Assembly (NCBI RefSeq): GCF_000372725.1
Contig: NW_005198118.1
Span: 5,558-44,716 of the forward strand
Direction: 5' to 3'
DNA: 39,159 bases
Origin: Emiliania huxleyi CCMP1516
Lineage: Eukaryota; Haptophyta; Isochrysidales; Noelaerhabdaceae
The position numbers and the translations under genes were made by a program. The notes below the pieces were generated by a model. The model saw nothing but the letters and a program-made list of their open reading frames with translations. It had not been told where the DNA came from and made no database searches. Each line of letters begins with the position of its first letter. Positions within the stretch are counted from its first letter, which is position 1. Shown here one piece after another: positions 20,398-29,326 of this stretch.

Positions 20398-22677
20398 CGC
20401 GCCGGCAAGTACGACCCCCATCGCCGCCATCGCCCACAACGCTGCTGCATAAGCGCCCGCGACCGGCCCTCTGTACCCGTGCGCCGCGTCCGAACGCGCC
20501 TCGCTTTCCGTGTCGGCGGCGATGTCGGCGGCGATGATGAAGCTCCCGCTCTCCGACCGCGGGAGGATGGTACGGCTCGCGAGGCGGAGCGTCATCAGGG
20601 CGGGAGCGATGTAGATGAGGAGGGAGCCACCCGTCGCGCCTCCCAGGGCCGCCAGCTGGTCGAGGGGAGGCTCGGCCAAGGCGACTGCGGTGATGGCGCC
20701 GAGAGAGAGGAAGACGTGGATCCGACCTTTGCCGCCGCTCGAGCTGCCTACGCTTGGTCGGTGCACGGGCGGTCGAGAGCGGGGCGGGGCGGCGCGCCCA
20801 CTTGCCTGCCGAAGCGCGAATTGCCGAGCTGTTCCGCGAGGGTGAGGCGAAAGGGTTAGGGTTAGGGTTAGGGTTAGGGTTAGGGTTAGGGTTGCCGAGC
20901 TGTTCCGCGAGGGTGAGGCGAAAGGGTTAGGGTTAGGGTTAGGGTTAGGGTTAGGGTTAGGGTTGCCGAGCTGTTCCGCGAGGGTGAGGCGAAAGGGGCG
21001 CTCCAGCAGCGGGAACTCGAAGAGGACGGTCAGGAAGAGGCCGCACCTGAGAGGGACATGGAGGGCGGAGGAGGGTGGGAGGGGAGAGTCCGAGTTGTTG
21101 CCGCGAGTCCGGGAGGTGGGGAGGCTGTGCATTCTTGCGCTACTGCTGACACACTCGAGGGGCGGGAGGGAGCCCCGCACCGGGCGATCGCGGCAAGCGG
21201 GTCGGCAGCAGCGTAGTTGTTGATGACAAGCGCCTGCACCGCCTCGCCAAAGGTAGCGAACCCGGCGCCCCCGATGCTGATGAAGAGCGCAGCTGCAGCA
21301 GAGAAGGCGATGGCGGCGGCAGCGCGGAAAGGGGCGAGGCGCGAGCCGTGTCGGTCGGGGCGCGTCTCTGCGTACATGAGCGGCGCGTTGAAGTGTGCCA
21401 GGTACGCGCTCGATGCGAGCGAGAGGAAGAAGGCCACGCTGCTCGCGCTCGGCGCGACCTGACGAAGGTTCCTAGAAGGTTCCTAGAAGGTTCCTAGCTC
21501 GGCGCGACCTGACCGCGAGTATGCGCACGGCGGTCAACGCGCCGCGACCACCTCTCGGCGTGCACCGCACCGAGGCACCACGGCCGGGCCGGGGAGTGAT
21601 CGGCGGTCCGTCCCGGCGGAGTCGCAACTCCGATGGAGTGCATGCCTCCGCCGTGTCTGTCGTGCGTCTCTCAGAGAGTGTGCCCGTTCCTCTACTCGTC
21701 TCCGCACCGCGGCTAGACCGGCGATCTCGCCCTCAGGGTCTGCCGCGCGCTGCTCGAAGGTGGGGACCCACTGCACAACCTCGAAAAACTTGCCCTCGGG
21801 CCCGTAGGACGTGTCGAGAGCACGCGCGGCCATCGTCGCTGCTGTCGTCGCTGTTCCAGCGAGGCCAAAGGTCGACGCGGCAGAGAGCGGCTTGAGGGAA
21901 GGCAAAAGGCTGATCGGCGCGGGGTGGGAGGCGAGGTGAGGACGACAGGAACCGCGGTGGGAGGAGGCTAGTCTCGGCAGCAGCATCGTGGACGCAGAGA
22001 GGGAGTGCTGAGGCGAGGATGGGCACCAGAGCGGTAAGAGGACGGCGACGACCACGAGCAGCTGGATGCGCAGCCGCGGCAGCTCCTCTGGCTGCTCGAG
22101 GAAGAAGCCGATCAAGTCTGTCAAGCAGACGCCTGCGGGGGCGTGTCATGCGTACTTCTCCGCCGGGGAGACGAACGCGGGAGCTGCTTCGTGTGGTGCG
22201 CGCGCGCCAATGATGGACTGGCAGATGACCGCATTGTTGAAGCTGATCAGCAGCGTGCTCGACGAGACCAGCCACGCAGTACGCGGCCCGAGCGTTTTCT
22301 GCCACGCCGCCGTATACGAGCAGGTCCCTGTGGGATGCGACGAAGGCTCTTGGAACGGGCCGGCGCCTCGGCTGCCGCGAGTGGATGATGGCGCAAAAGG
22401 TCAGAGAGAACGCGGGCTGTGGCACGCCTGTCCGCTCGCAAGCCTCGGCAATGAGGGTAAACGTCCACGCGTTGAGCGTCCCGAAAACCAGCAGCAGGAC
22501 GACGCCGACGCCGAGCGCCTCGGAGGTCGCCATCCCGTTGTCAGACAGCCGCTCCATCCCTGTCGGCAGCGTCAGCACGGCAAAGCCAACGATCGAGTTT
22601 GCGATATTGGCGGTGAGATTGCAGACGCTCATCGAGGCTTGCGGCTTCTCATTCGAGCAGCCCGACGACGGAGACAT
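20398..22677 (-). pseudogene. Truncated second copy of the SLC38-like transporter gene
   Basis: Nearly identical to 7094-9232, including the ATG (22677), the helix-1 signature VGFAVLTLPT and SSAYLAHFNAPLMYAE. Two features argue against function. The duplication begins inside the last exon, so the acidic C-terminus is replaced by unrelated sequence. The exon encoding FPLLERPFRLTLAEQLG is followed by the 142-bp telomeric-repeat insertion, which adds an Asn-Pro then Thr-Leu repeat and shifts the frame before the expected donor. If it is instead the other haplotype of one locus, these differences would be allelic. Confidence 0.75.
20853..20964 (+). repeat. Two interstitial telomeric-repeat blocks in a 71-bp tandem unit
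   Basis: GGGTTA repeats six times plus GGGTT at 20853-20893, and again with identical length (41 bp) at 20924-20964. The 30-bp host segment GCCGAGCTGTTCCGCGAGGG... is present before, between and after, giving three copies where copy 1 of the duplication has one (about 7518-7551). The insertion is therefore 142 bp, two exact 71-bp units. Confidence 0.92.
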
Positions 22678-24153
22678 GGCGCACGGAGGCGGACAGACAC
22701 GGCGTTCGTCGGCACGGCAGCTCCTATGACTAGTTCGACAGCCAGCTCGTCAGCCATGACGCAGAAAGAATTTTGGGGCTGCGCGCAGAAAGAATTAACA
22801 AACCTCGTGTGTGCAGTCCTTGCCCGGTCTGCGAAGCAGGCCGGTGGTCGTGCCAACTTCGCTTCACAACGACCACGCCGCAATCGTCGCCGGCGCGCGA
22901 CACGTTTCCGTTGGCGGGACTGTCCTGGTCGAGAGTGTGTGCCGCCGAGGCGGGACCACTCGGGGACAGTGCTGACGGGACGCGGCTCGAAAGGTGTGGC
23001 TCCGCAGCGCGGCTGGCACTCGTCGCAGAGGCCTCACCTTCGAAAAGTCGGGCATGGCTCTACCCGCAACTTTCTCGCTAACACGCGCGCACCGCCGAGC
23101 CTGCGGCGGGCGCGCTGCGGCCGCACGTCTAACTTCGCCATAGTGCCACGACGTGCGGCCTAGATTTAGCCCACGCGCCTCTGCTCGCAAACACTCACCC
23201 ATTGAATTGTCACTGCCCGTGAGTGCGAGAAGGGCTAGCTGCAGGCAGCTAGCCCATGAGGAGCGCGTCCATAGACACTTCACTAGACCCCACATACGGT
23301 CTCGTCCGTGCCTCGCAGGCCGGTGAGATTGCTAGAGGTGGAGCATGCTGCTCTAGCCTCACATATCACTTCCTGTCGTCTGTTGTTTGAGTTGTGCCCT
23401 TGTTTGTGCCCTTGGCACCGTGGAGTGCTGGGGGGGGCGACAGGGAGGATGTGGTCCTGAGTTATGTGTACGCCGACTCAGGGTGTGTGGCAGCCAGCTG
23501 GCTGTGTGTCTTGTGAGCTTGTTTGTGTCTGTGTGTCGCTCGTGCGTGTCGTCATCATCTGTCTAGCGTCCACCCATACCGCGTTGGTGTCCAGTCCGAG
23601 CCTGGCTGTCTTCACCTTACTACCTACCTACCTACCTGTGTGTGTGTGTCGTCGTGGTTTCGTATCAAGAATACTCACTCACTAAACAACAGAAGTCTCT
23701 CTCGCAGCCGACAGGCTCGACACAGGTGCGAACTGGCGCGTGCTAGTACTATCACAGGCACACCACCGGAGCCGCCTAAGCGACTCCGTTAAGAACGCAG
23801 AAAGAATTCTTATTGGGCCGAAAAAGGAAGAAAACACAGCGGGCAGGTGTGAGGCGTGCAGTGTGGTGTTCATTCATTAGCTCCGAGTAGAGGGGGCGTC
23901 CTGCAGTTAAGGGGAAACCCGGTACGCGGGGCCAACCCTCGGAGACCCGTGTTTACTTTACGGCCCTTTCCCTGCGCATGCGCACCCCCCCTAGCTAGGG
24001 GTCAGGGCTCTCTAGCCCGTAGCCCGATGCCGATCATCCGGCTCGCGGGGTGCGCTTCTTAGCTCCCCGGCCCTGGATGTGAGGTTGCCGACTGCACTCC
24101 AAGTGCTCCAAGTGCGCCTCTCTCACACTGGCACGACAAAGGCACACACACAC

Positions 24154-24198
<45 letters not shown>

Positions 24199-25100
24199 CA
24201 CACATGCACACACACACATGCACACACACACATACACAGACACACAGCCCCTCCCCCTTCGAGAGAGATCGCCAGTGGAATAGGGAGTCCACCGTGCTGC
24301 GACCCTGTCGCTGTCCTTTTTGTCAGTAGCAGGAGAACTAGGAGAGCGCAACCAGTAGGAGGCCCGCGCCTGCCCCCGTGCCGCCGGGTGCAACTTTGTC
24401 CTATACGAGAGGGGAATCCCTGGGACCCTGTCGTGTGGGTGAACGCTGCCCTGCCCCCCTCCGTGTCGCGATGCGCTCCCCGCTCCCGTTCCCCTGTGTC
24501 CCTGATCGTCCTTACAAGATCCTGCTCGCGCAGGTGGGGACCCTGTCCTTCTCCCTCCCCTTGTTTGGTGTGTCCGTTTTATTTATTGGCACGACAAGGG
24601 CGCGGACTGGCGCGGACTGGCACACACACCGGCTCACCAGCGGAGCCGCCTAAGCGACTCCGTTAAGAACGGCAATGCACTCCGCACCATGCACAATGCC
24701 GCTCTCCCCGCACGCTAGCTCGTTCACCGTCTGCCACGCCACAGCGGTGTGGAGGACGACTGACAAACGCTGACACAGAAGAAGGATTGCCGCGGCCGCC
24801 GCCTGCCCCTCCCCCATCTCACGACGCCAGCCGCCTCGCCCGGCCTTCGCGCCCACCCGCTCGACCACCAGAAGAAGAATTCCGTACGGTGGGCCAGTCC
24901 GCAAGACACACACCGGCACACCATCGGAGCGAGGAAGAATTTGTGAGTGCGAGGAAGAAATGTTCCCACCGCGCACCGGCACCGCCGCACAACTCCGGCT
25001 GGGAACGACTCCCGGCGGAAACATCCCGGATTTCTCGAGACTCTCTCGGGGAATAAGGAAGAAGAAAAGGAAGACCACCGGGCATTCGAGAGCAGGGCAT
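22678..25100. other. Duplicated 5' flank of the transporter, no recognised gene
   Basis: Copy of 9233-11656. It holds the 11-bp hairpin (23232-23255), the intron-like module (about 23610-23670), the CA microsatellite (24142-24245) and the dispersed repeat (24497-24585). No protein-like frame is seen. Confidence 0.6.
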
Positions 25101-25184
25101 CAACGATTGTCACCGTCAGCGGGTCCTGAGTTTTTGCTGGGCGGAGGTTCGCTGATGAGGAAAGTCATTTCCACCGCCGCTCGA

Positions 25185-25240
25185 ACACCTCGAAGATCCG
25201 CGTGAACACCTCGAAGATCTACCGGCGCCCGCTTGAACAC
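25185..25240 (+). repeat. GAACACCTCGAAGATC short tandem repeat
   Basis: GAACACCTCGAAGATC occurs at 25185 and 25204, and a third copy was split by the hAT-like insertion (TTGAACAC at 25233-25240, then TTGAACACCTCGAAGATC at 26709). Confidence 0.75.
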
Positions 25241-25543
25241 CAGAGCTTGGCAACCTTGCTTTCACGACCGTGAAATCAAGTACGTATTGCAAGAACGTGG
25301 GCGGAAATGCCCCCAGCCCACACGACCTTGCTGACGACACGCCAGCGCCCCTCGCGTACGTGCGCCTCAGCTCAATCACGGACGTACTTCAGACACTACG
25401 TACGTACTGTCAAAACAGGGACGTACATACATGCAAGTACGACCTTATCCCTCAAATTTTCTCTTCGGCTCGCTCCGCTCGCTTCTGTGCGCAATAGCCG
25501 GTCCTCGCGCCGGACGTCGGCGGCTCCTGGCCCTATCCTGGCC

Positions 25544-25936
25544 CTAATCTACGCAGAGAACCCAGCCGGGGCGGCCGCCGTAGCCCTCGGCCCAAACGTA
25601 TCCCTGGCCGTTCACCAGCGGCGCGTTCTCGGCCGCGACCTCCTCGGTCATACCTTCGGTGTCGCAGTGGTCGGTCGTGGTCCCACCGTCGGTCGTCATG
25701 CCGAGCGCGACGCGCTCCTTGTGAGCCGCGAGCCACGCTGCGATTGATGCGTCCGCGCGCTCATTCGCTTCATCCAGGCGCTTGTTGAAGTCTGCCGCCA
25801 CCTTCTGCCACTGCCGCTGCCGCTGCGCCCGCAGCCGCTGCACGGTCTCGTCAGTCAGCAGCGTCTTCGACTGGCGGTCCTCGATCATGGCCGCCTGATG
25901 CCGCAAGAACCAAGCAGACCTTCGAGGGCCAGACAT
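25544..25936 (-). CDS. Small basic/acidic helical protein, hAT-like element cargo
   Basis: 130 codons from ATG at 25936 (MSGPRRSAWFLRHQAAMIED). The middle is a long charged helix: VQRLRAQRQRQWQKVAADFN then KRLDEANERADASIAAWLAA, likely a coiled coil. A short C-terminal part is Gly/Tyr/Trp-rich (NGQGYVWAEGYGG) and ends VLCVD. No known family recognised. It is on the same strand as, and 125 bp downstream of, the other cargo frame. A GAGCGACAG acceptor-like site 8-20 bases before the ATG allows the alternative that both frames are exons of one gene. Confidence 0.6.
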   Translation of the reverse strand: MSGPRRSAWFLRHQAAMIEDRQSKTLLTDETVQRLRAQRQRQWQKVAADFNKRLDEANERADASIAAWLAAHKERVALGMTTDGGTTTDHCDTEGMTEEVAAENAPLVNGQGYVWAEGYGGRPGWVLCVD

Positions 25937-26060
25937 GGTTGGGCCAAACTGTCGCTCGAAGACACGCGGCAAATGATTGTACGGTCGTGATTTTACGTTC
26001 TTGAGAAAAAGAAGCTGCCTCGTGCAAAAAAGAATTATAGTTAAGCGCTCGGAGCACTTG

Positions 26061-26456
26061 TTAAGATGTACACAAACAGCGCACCCACGGCGCACCCACC
26101 CCACCCTCCCACGCCGACCACTGCTTCGTACCAACAGCCGCCCCCTTTTGGCAGACGCCAAAGGACCACATCTTGCCGGGCGCAGAACCCTTGGGCATCG
26201 TGGGTGCGATGTAGTCGTCGGTCTTGCAGCGGGAGGCGGCCCACTGCTCTGCAGTGCAGCCTTTCCACTCCGGCCGGGACTGCTTCCACGGCTGGTACGA
26301 CGGCATTGCCACCTCGGGGCCGGACGCAGCCGCCTGCGGCGGCGCCGGCGCGCCCGCGGGTAGTGCCGCTGTCCGCTGGTCAGAGCCGTCTGCCGCCTCG
26401 CCCGCGCCGGCGGCCGCGGGCGCCGCTGCATCGGCGGGCGGAAAGTACGCCTGCAT
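26061..26456 (-). CDS. Small Ala/Pro-rich protein with Trp/Cys-containing C-terminus, hAT-like element cargo
   Basis: 131 codons from ATG at 26456 (MQAYFPPADAAAPAAAGAGE). The first 55 residues are Ala/Pro-rich. The second half looks folded: AMPSYQPWKQSRPEWKGCTA, EQWAASRCKTDDYIAPTMPK and KMWSFGVCQKGAAVGTKQWS. A possible donor (GGGAGG|GTGGGG at about 26093) precedes the stop, so the frame may splice to the downstream frame at 25936. No family recognised. It is not a transposase by any motif I can see. Confidence 0.55.
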   Translation of the reverse strand: MQAYFPPADAAAPAAAGAGEAADGSDQRTAALPAGAPAPPQAAASGPEVAMPSYQPWKQSRPEWKGCTAEQWAASRCKTDDYIAPTMPKGSAPGKMWSFGVCQKGAAVGTKQWSAWEGGVGAPWVRCLCTS

Positions 26457-26736
26457 GGTGCAGCGCCGCTGGCGACGGCGAAGGAGGCGGAGCGTGTCTT
26501 TGCCACAGCCAATAAGAACGTGCGAGTACGGTCTTGTTTTGGGCAAAACAAGAACGTGATTGCATCACTCGCTAAGGACGTGAAAACAAGGCCTTCCCCA
26601 GGGTAAGTACGTACTTATCTCTGAAAATTTTCTTCGCGCGCTTACGCGCGCGACGAGTTCACGCCCTACGGGCGTGTGGCCTGCGGCCACTAAGGTTGCC
26701 AAGCTCTGTTGAACACCTCGAAGATCCGCGTCGATC

Positions 26737-27607
26737 ATGGCGCTGGAGCCATCATGGACGCTCGTGGACTCGGCGGGCGTCGTCCACGTGGTCGCGGGCA
26801 GGTCCGCGCTGTCGCAGATGTTCGGCAAGAACACCAAACCGACCTACAACAACATGCTCGAGCTGGTCGGCGAGGGTTCGCGAGGCGTCGTTGGCTACCT
26901 TTGCAAGGACGGCTGGCGGATGCTGCGCGAGCTACCGTGGCTGCAGCACAAGGAGAGCAAGCGGATCGTGCCCGTCGTCGGCTCGGCCGCCCAGTTCCTT
27001 CAACGTGCAGCAGCCGATGCCGACATGGCGGGCTTCATCTTGAACGGCAAGGCTAGCCAACCCTTCACTCGACTGATCGCACGGCCCGGCGCCAGCGGCA
27101 TGCGATGGACCGGCGCCGGCTGACCGACTGCACTTCGCGCCGCCGGCGGCTCTCCTGCTCGAGCACGGCGCCAACGTCAACTCGGTGCAGCACTCGACTC
27201 TGGGGCCTCTCGTGCCTCTCGTGCCCTTCCAGGTGCGTGCCCGCCGCCCGCCGCCCGCCCACGTGCGCGCACGCGCGCGCTCGTCCTGTGTCGCCTCGCC
27301 CCTCCTCGCTCCCCTCTGCCCCACGCCACGCTCCCCCCCCCTACTGTCCGGCAGGTGCCGCAGCCGGCGGGCGTTGCCGGCGTGCTCGGCGGCGCGCCCG
27401 CGCCCTTTGCCCCGCCGCCCCAGGTATCCCCCTCCCCGCCGCACCGCCCCCTTCCTCTCCTCGCGCGCACGCGCGCACGCACGACACAAGCCGCGCGCCT
27501 AGCCCGCGTGCTCGTCCGACCCACCTCCCCTCCCACCGCAGGTCGGGCAGGGCCCCGTGCTCGGCGCGGGCGTCGGTGGCCCCGCCGCGCCGCCCGCCGC
27601 GCCGTAG
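26737..27607 (+). pseudogene. Captured spliced gene fragment with ankyrin-like end
   Basis: From ATG at 26737 a clean frame reads MALEPSWTLVDSAGVVHVVA, LVGEGSRGVVGYLCKDGWRM and AAADADMAGFILNGKASQPF, and stops at 27121. In the +1 frame from 27077 follows DRLHFAPPAALLLEHGANVN, an ankyrin-repeat-type sequence (LHFA...LLLEHGANVN) lacking its middle. That frame runs to a CAG|GTGCGTG donor at 27232. Two more small exons join in phase 0 through GT-AG introns: 27355-27423 (VPQPAGVAGVLGGAPAPFAP) and 27542-27607 (VGQGPVLGAGVGG, then stop). The 1-base shift near 27100 is unexplained by an intron, so I call it broken. Introns are retained, which implies DNA-level capture by the surrounding element. The N-terminal domain is not recognised. 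Confidence 0.55.
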
Positions 27608-27689
27608 GTGCTCGCGCCGGCCGCCGCCCACGTGCCCCGCGTGCTCGCGCCCGCGCCGCCGCACGCGCACGTCCACGCCGCACGCCGTT

Positions 27690-27719
27690 GGTCATGTGAC
27701 CGTTGCTGGTCACGTGACC
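27690..27719. promoter_or_regulatory. Pair of palindromic E-box-like sites
   Basis: GGTCATGTGACC (27690-27701) and GGTCACGTGACC (27708-27719), centre to centre 18 bp. The second is a perfect 12-bp palindrome around CACGTG, a typical bHLH/bZIP target core. Whether they act on anything is unknown. Confidence 0.4.
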
Positions 27720-28268
27720 CAAAGGTTCCCCCCCCCCCCCTTTTCCCCCCAGACCCCCCCCCCCCCCCAAAACACCCCACCCCACCCATCCCCCACCCCC
27801 ACCCAGGTTGATCCCCTCCTCGATGCCGCCGTCGATTGCGTCGATGTGCTCGAGCTCGCATCCTTTGTGCAGGCCCCCCCCAGGCGCCCCTACGGCGGCG
27901 CGCAGCGCCGCTGCACCCCAAACAAAAACGCGCGCGCAGCGCGCGCTGGCGCGCAGCGCCGCCGCAGGCGGCGGACAGCAGGTGCGCAAATTTAAACGCC
28001 ATTTTCGGTTTCGCACTTTTGCCAAAATCTTCAAAATCCGGTACAAATCGACTTAGGAGATTTTCCGTGCGCAGCCGGCGGGGCCCATGGCGGGGGCTGG
28101 CCCCCCGCTGCCAGGCGGCCAGCCAAAAATGTTATAAACACCAAAATTGGGTTTACATAGTAAACTGCTTGCCAGAGGCCTCAGCAACTTTGTACATCAT
28201 TTTGGTCCTTTCTGTGTGGGCATGAGAATCGTTGCAGGGCATGAGACGCACGTGGCACGACACGCCAC

Positions 28269-28405
<137 letters not shown>

Positions 28406-28537
28406 CTGTGTTGTACTCGCGGGCTCGAGTTTGTTCTTCGTATACGCATATTAACCTTATGCAAAAGCAAATCTGGTCCGGAAGAGAGAGAGCGCGCCTG
28501 GACCATTTGCCTTCGTGAGACTTTGAGACGCAACCTC

Positions 28538-29293
28538 TTACGGCCTCAGGTCGCGGCCGGGCGGGAACTTCTCGATTGGGTCGCAGATGGTGCGGTACGT
28601 GAGCTCCACTCCTCCGTGGCTGCAGTCCCAGTCAGTCCTATTCGATAGCACCCGCGTGAGTGCTTCCACGCCGTTTCCGGGCGGGATGGTGTGATGCTTC
28701 CCGACTCGCTCCCCGGCGGCGCACCGAATGGCTCCTTGCCTGTACATCTGCTCCATCGTAATGCGGTCCTCGGGCCCCGACACCGGGTCAACCTGCATGT
28801 CAAAAGCGCCGAGCGGCCAGAATTCGGCGTAGTAGCGGCCCGTCGGTGGGCTGCTGAACGGCGTGCCTGTTTGCAACACGCATCGTTGAAGAGACGCTGT
28901 GGATAAGGGCGGCGCAAGCACGCGGCCCAAGTAGCGCCGTTCACTACGCCGTACGTGCCAGAATTTGACCTCGCGTTCATGTCTCAGATGCTGGGCGTTG
29001 GAGCCGTCCGGTCGGAGCCAGAAGACCCAGCCACTGGCGACGACGAGACGATCATGCAGGAGGCCGCCGTCGACGTTGCCCTCCAGCTTTTGACGGATGG
29101 CGAGGGGCTGCAGGCGCTGCTCGCATCTGATGAACCGAGCGCAGATAGGGTTGCGCTGGAGGGTGCCGACAACGCGCTTGCAAACTCGCGTGCGAGGGTG
29201 GATCAGCTTTACGAACTGGTCAGGGCGAGCGAGGGAGGAGCGGCGGTGCGCCGCATGGGCGAGGCGCCGAAGGCGCCCACTATGAAAACGCAT
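28538..29293 (-). CDS. Unknown protein, 3' exon likely within this open frame
   Basis: The minus frame is open for about 250 codons without a good ATG. Its last 115 residues look protein-like: GTPFSSPPTGRYYAEFWPLG, EDRITMEQMYRQGAIRCAAG and LSNRTDWDCSHGGVELTYRT, ending FPPGRDLRP at TAA/TGA near 28538. The upstream part (Arg/His-rich) is doubtful. On the opposite strand, 28955-29326 from ATG reads MPEFDLAFMSQMLGVGAVRS and VALQLLTDGEGLQALLASDE, also protein-like and in conflict with the 5' half of the minus frame. I favour a minus-strand exon ending near 28538 and possibly a separate plus-strand small gene. Neither family is recognised. Confidence 0.4.
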   Translation of the reverse strand: MRFHSGRLRRLAHAAHRRSSLARPDQFVKLIHPRTRVCKRVVGTLQRNPICARFIRCEQRLQPLAIRQKLEGNVDGGLLHDRLVVASGWVFWLRPDGSNAQHLRHEREVKFWHVRRSERRYLGRVLAPPLSTASLQRCVLQTGTPFSSPPTGRYYAEFWPLGAFDMQVDPVSGPEDRITMEQMYRQGAIRCAAGERVGKHHTIPPGNGVEALTRVLSNRTDWDCSHGGVELTYRTICDPIEKFPPGRDLRP

Positions 29294-29326
29294 TCGGCCC
29301 GTTGCTGTCGCGTTCCGTGCGTTTAG
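28955..29326 (+). CDS. Possible small acidic helical protein (123 aa)
   Basis: ATG at 28955. Composition is rich in Glu, Asp, Leu and Ala with amphipathic helices: DDETIMQEAAVDVALQLLTD, EPSADRVALEGADNALANSR and ARVDQLYELVRASEGG, then a Cys-rich end (HSARCCRVPCV). It overlaps the 5' half of a minus-strand frame, so at most one is fully real. No family recognised. Confidence 0.35.
   Translation: MPEFDLAFMSQMLGVGAVRSEPEDPATGDDETIMQEAAVDVALQLLTDGEGLQALLASDEPSADRVALEGADNALANSRARVDQLYELVRASEGGAAVRRMGEAPKAPTMKTHSARCCRVPCV

Larger units (their letters stand above)
25241..26708. mobile_element. 1,468-bp hAT-like element with two cargo reading frames
   Basis: The ends are CAGAGCTTGGCAACCTT and its perfect 17-bp inverse AAGGTTGCCAAGCTCTG. 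An exact 8-bp target duplication TTGAACAC flanks them (25233-25240 and 26709-26716). An 8-bp duplication, ends beginning CAG and a target fitting nTnnnnAn are all hAT-like. No hAT transposase or BED finger is seen; the body instead holds two minus-strand frames of about 130 codons. Joining the flanks rebuilds the local GAACACCTCGAAGATC repeat. The subterminal parts contain GTACGTAC clusters (about 25379-25445 and 26605-26615) and GC-rich palindromic patches (GGCTCGCTCCGCTCGC near 25468, CGCGCGCTTACGCGCGCG near 26635). Confidence 0.85.
25101..28233. mobile_element. 3.13-kb Mutator-like element carrying gene fragments (Pack-MULE-like)
   Basis: GCAGGGCAT occurs at both edges (25092-25100 and 28234-28242). 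Copy 1 of the duplication has the uninterrupted site with one copy (11648-11656), which proves insertion. Short inverted ends are visible: left CAACGATTGTCA, right (inverted) AACGATTCTCAT, so 10 of 11 bases match after one extra C. A 9-bp duplication suits Mutator-like elements, though the short ends make the superfamily tentative. No transposase is recognised. Cargo is a spliced ankyrin-like gene fragment (26737-27607) and a nested hAT-like element. Poly-C tracts lie at 27728-27805. Confidence 0.8.

Noticed and set aside
25150..25166. CTGATGAGGAAAG resembling a hammerhead ribozyme core
   Set aside because: The stem between CTGATGA and GAAA is missing, so the fold cannot form.
27177..28046. 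Minus-strand 289-codon frame, Gly/Arg-rich
   Set aside because: Low-complexity shadow of the intron-containing plus-strand fragment; no motif.
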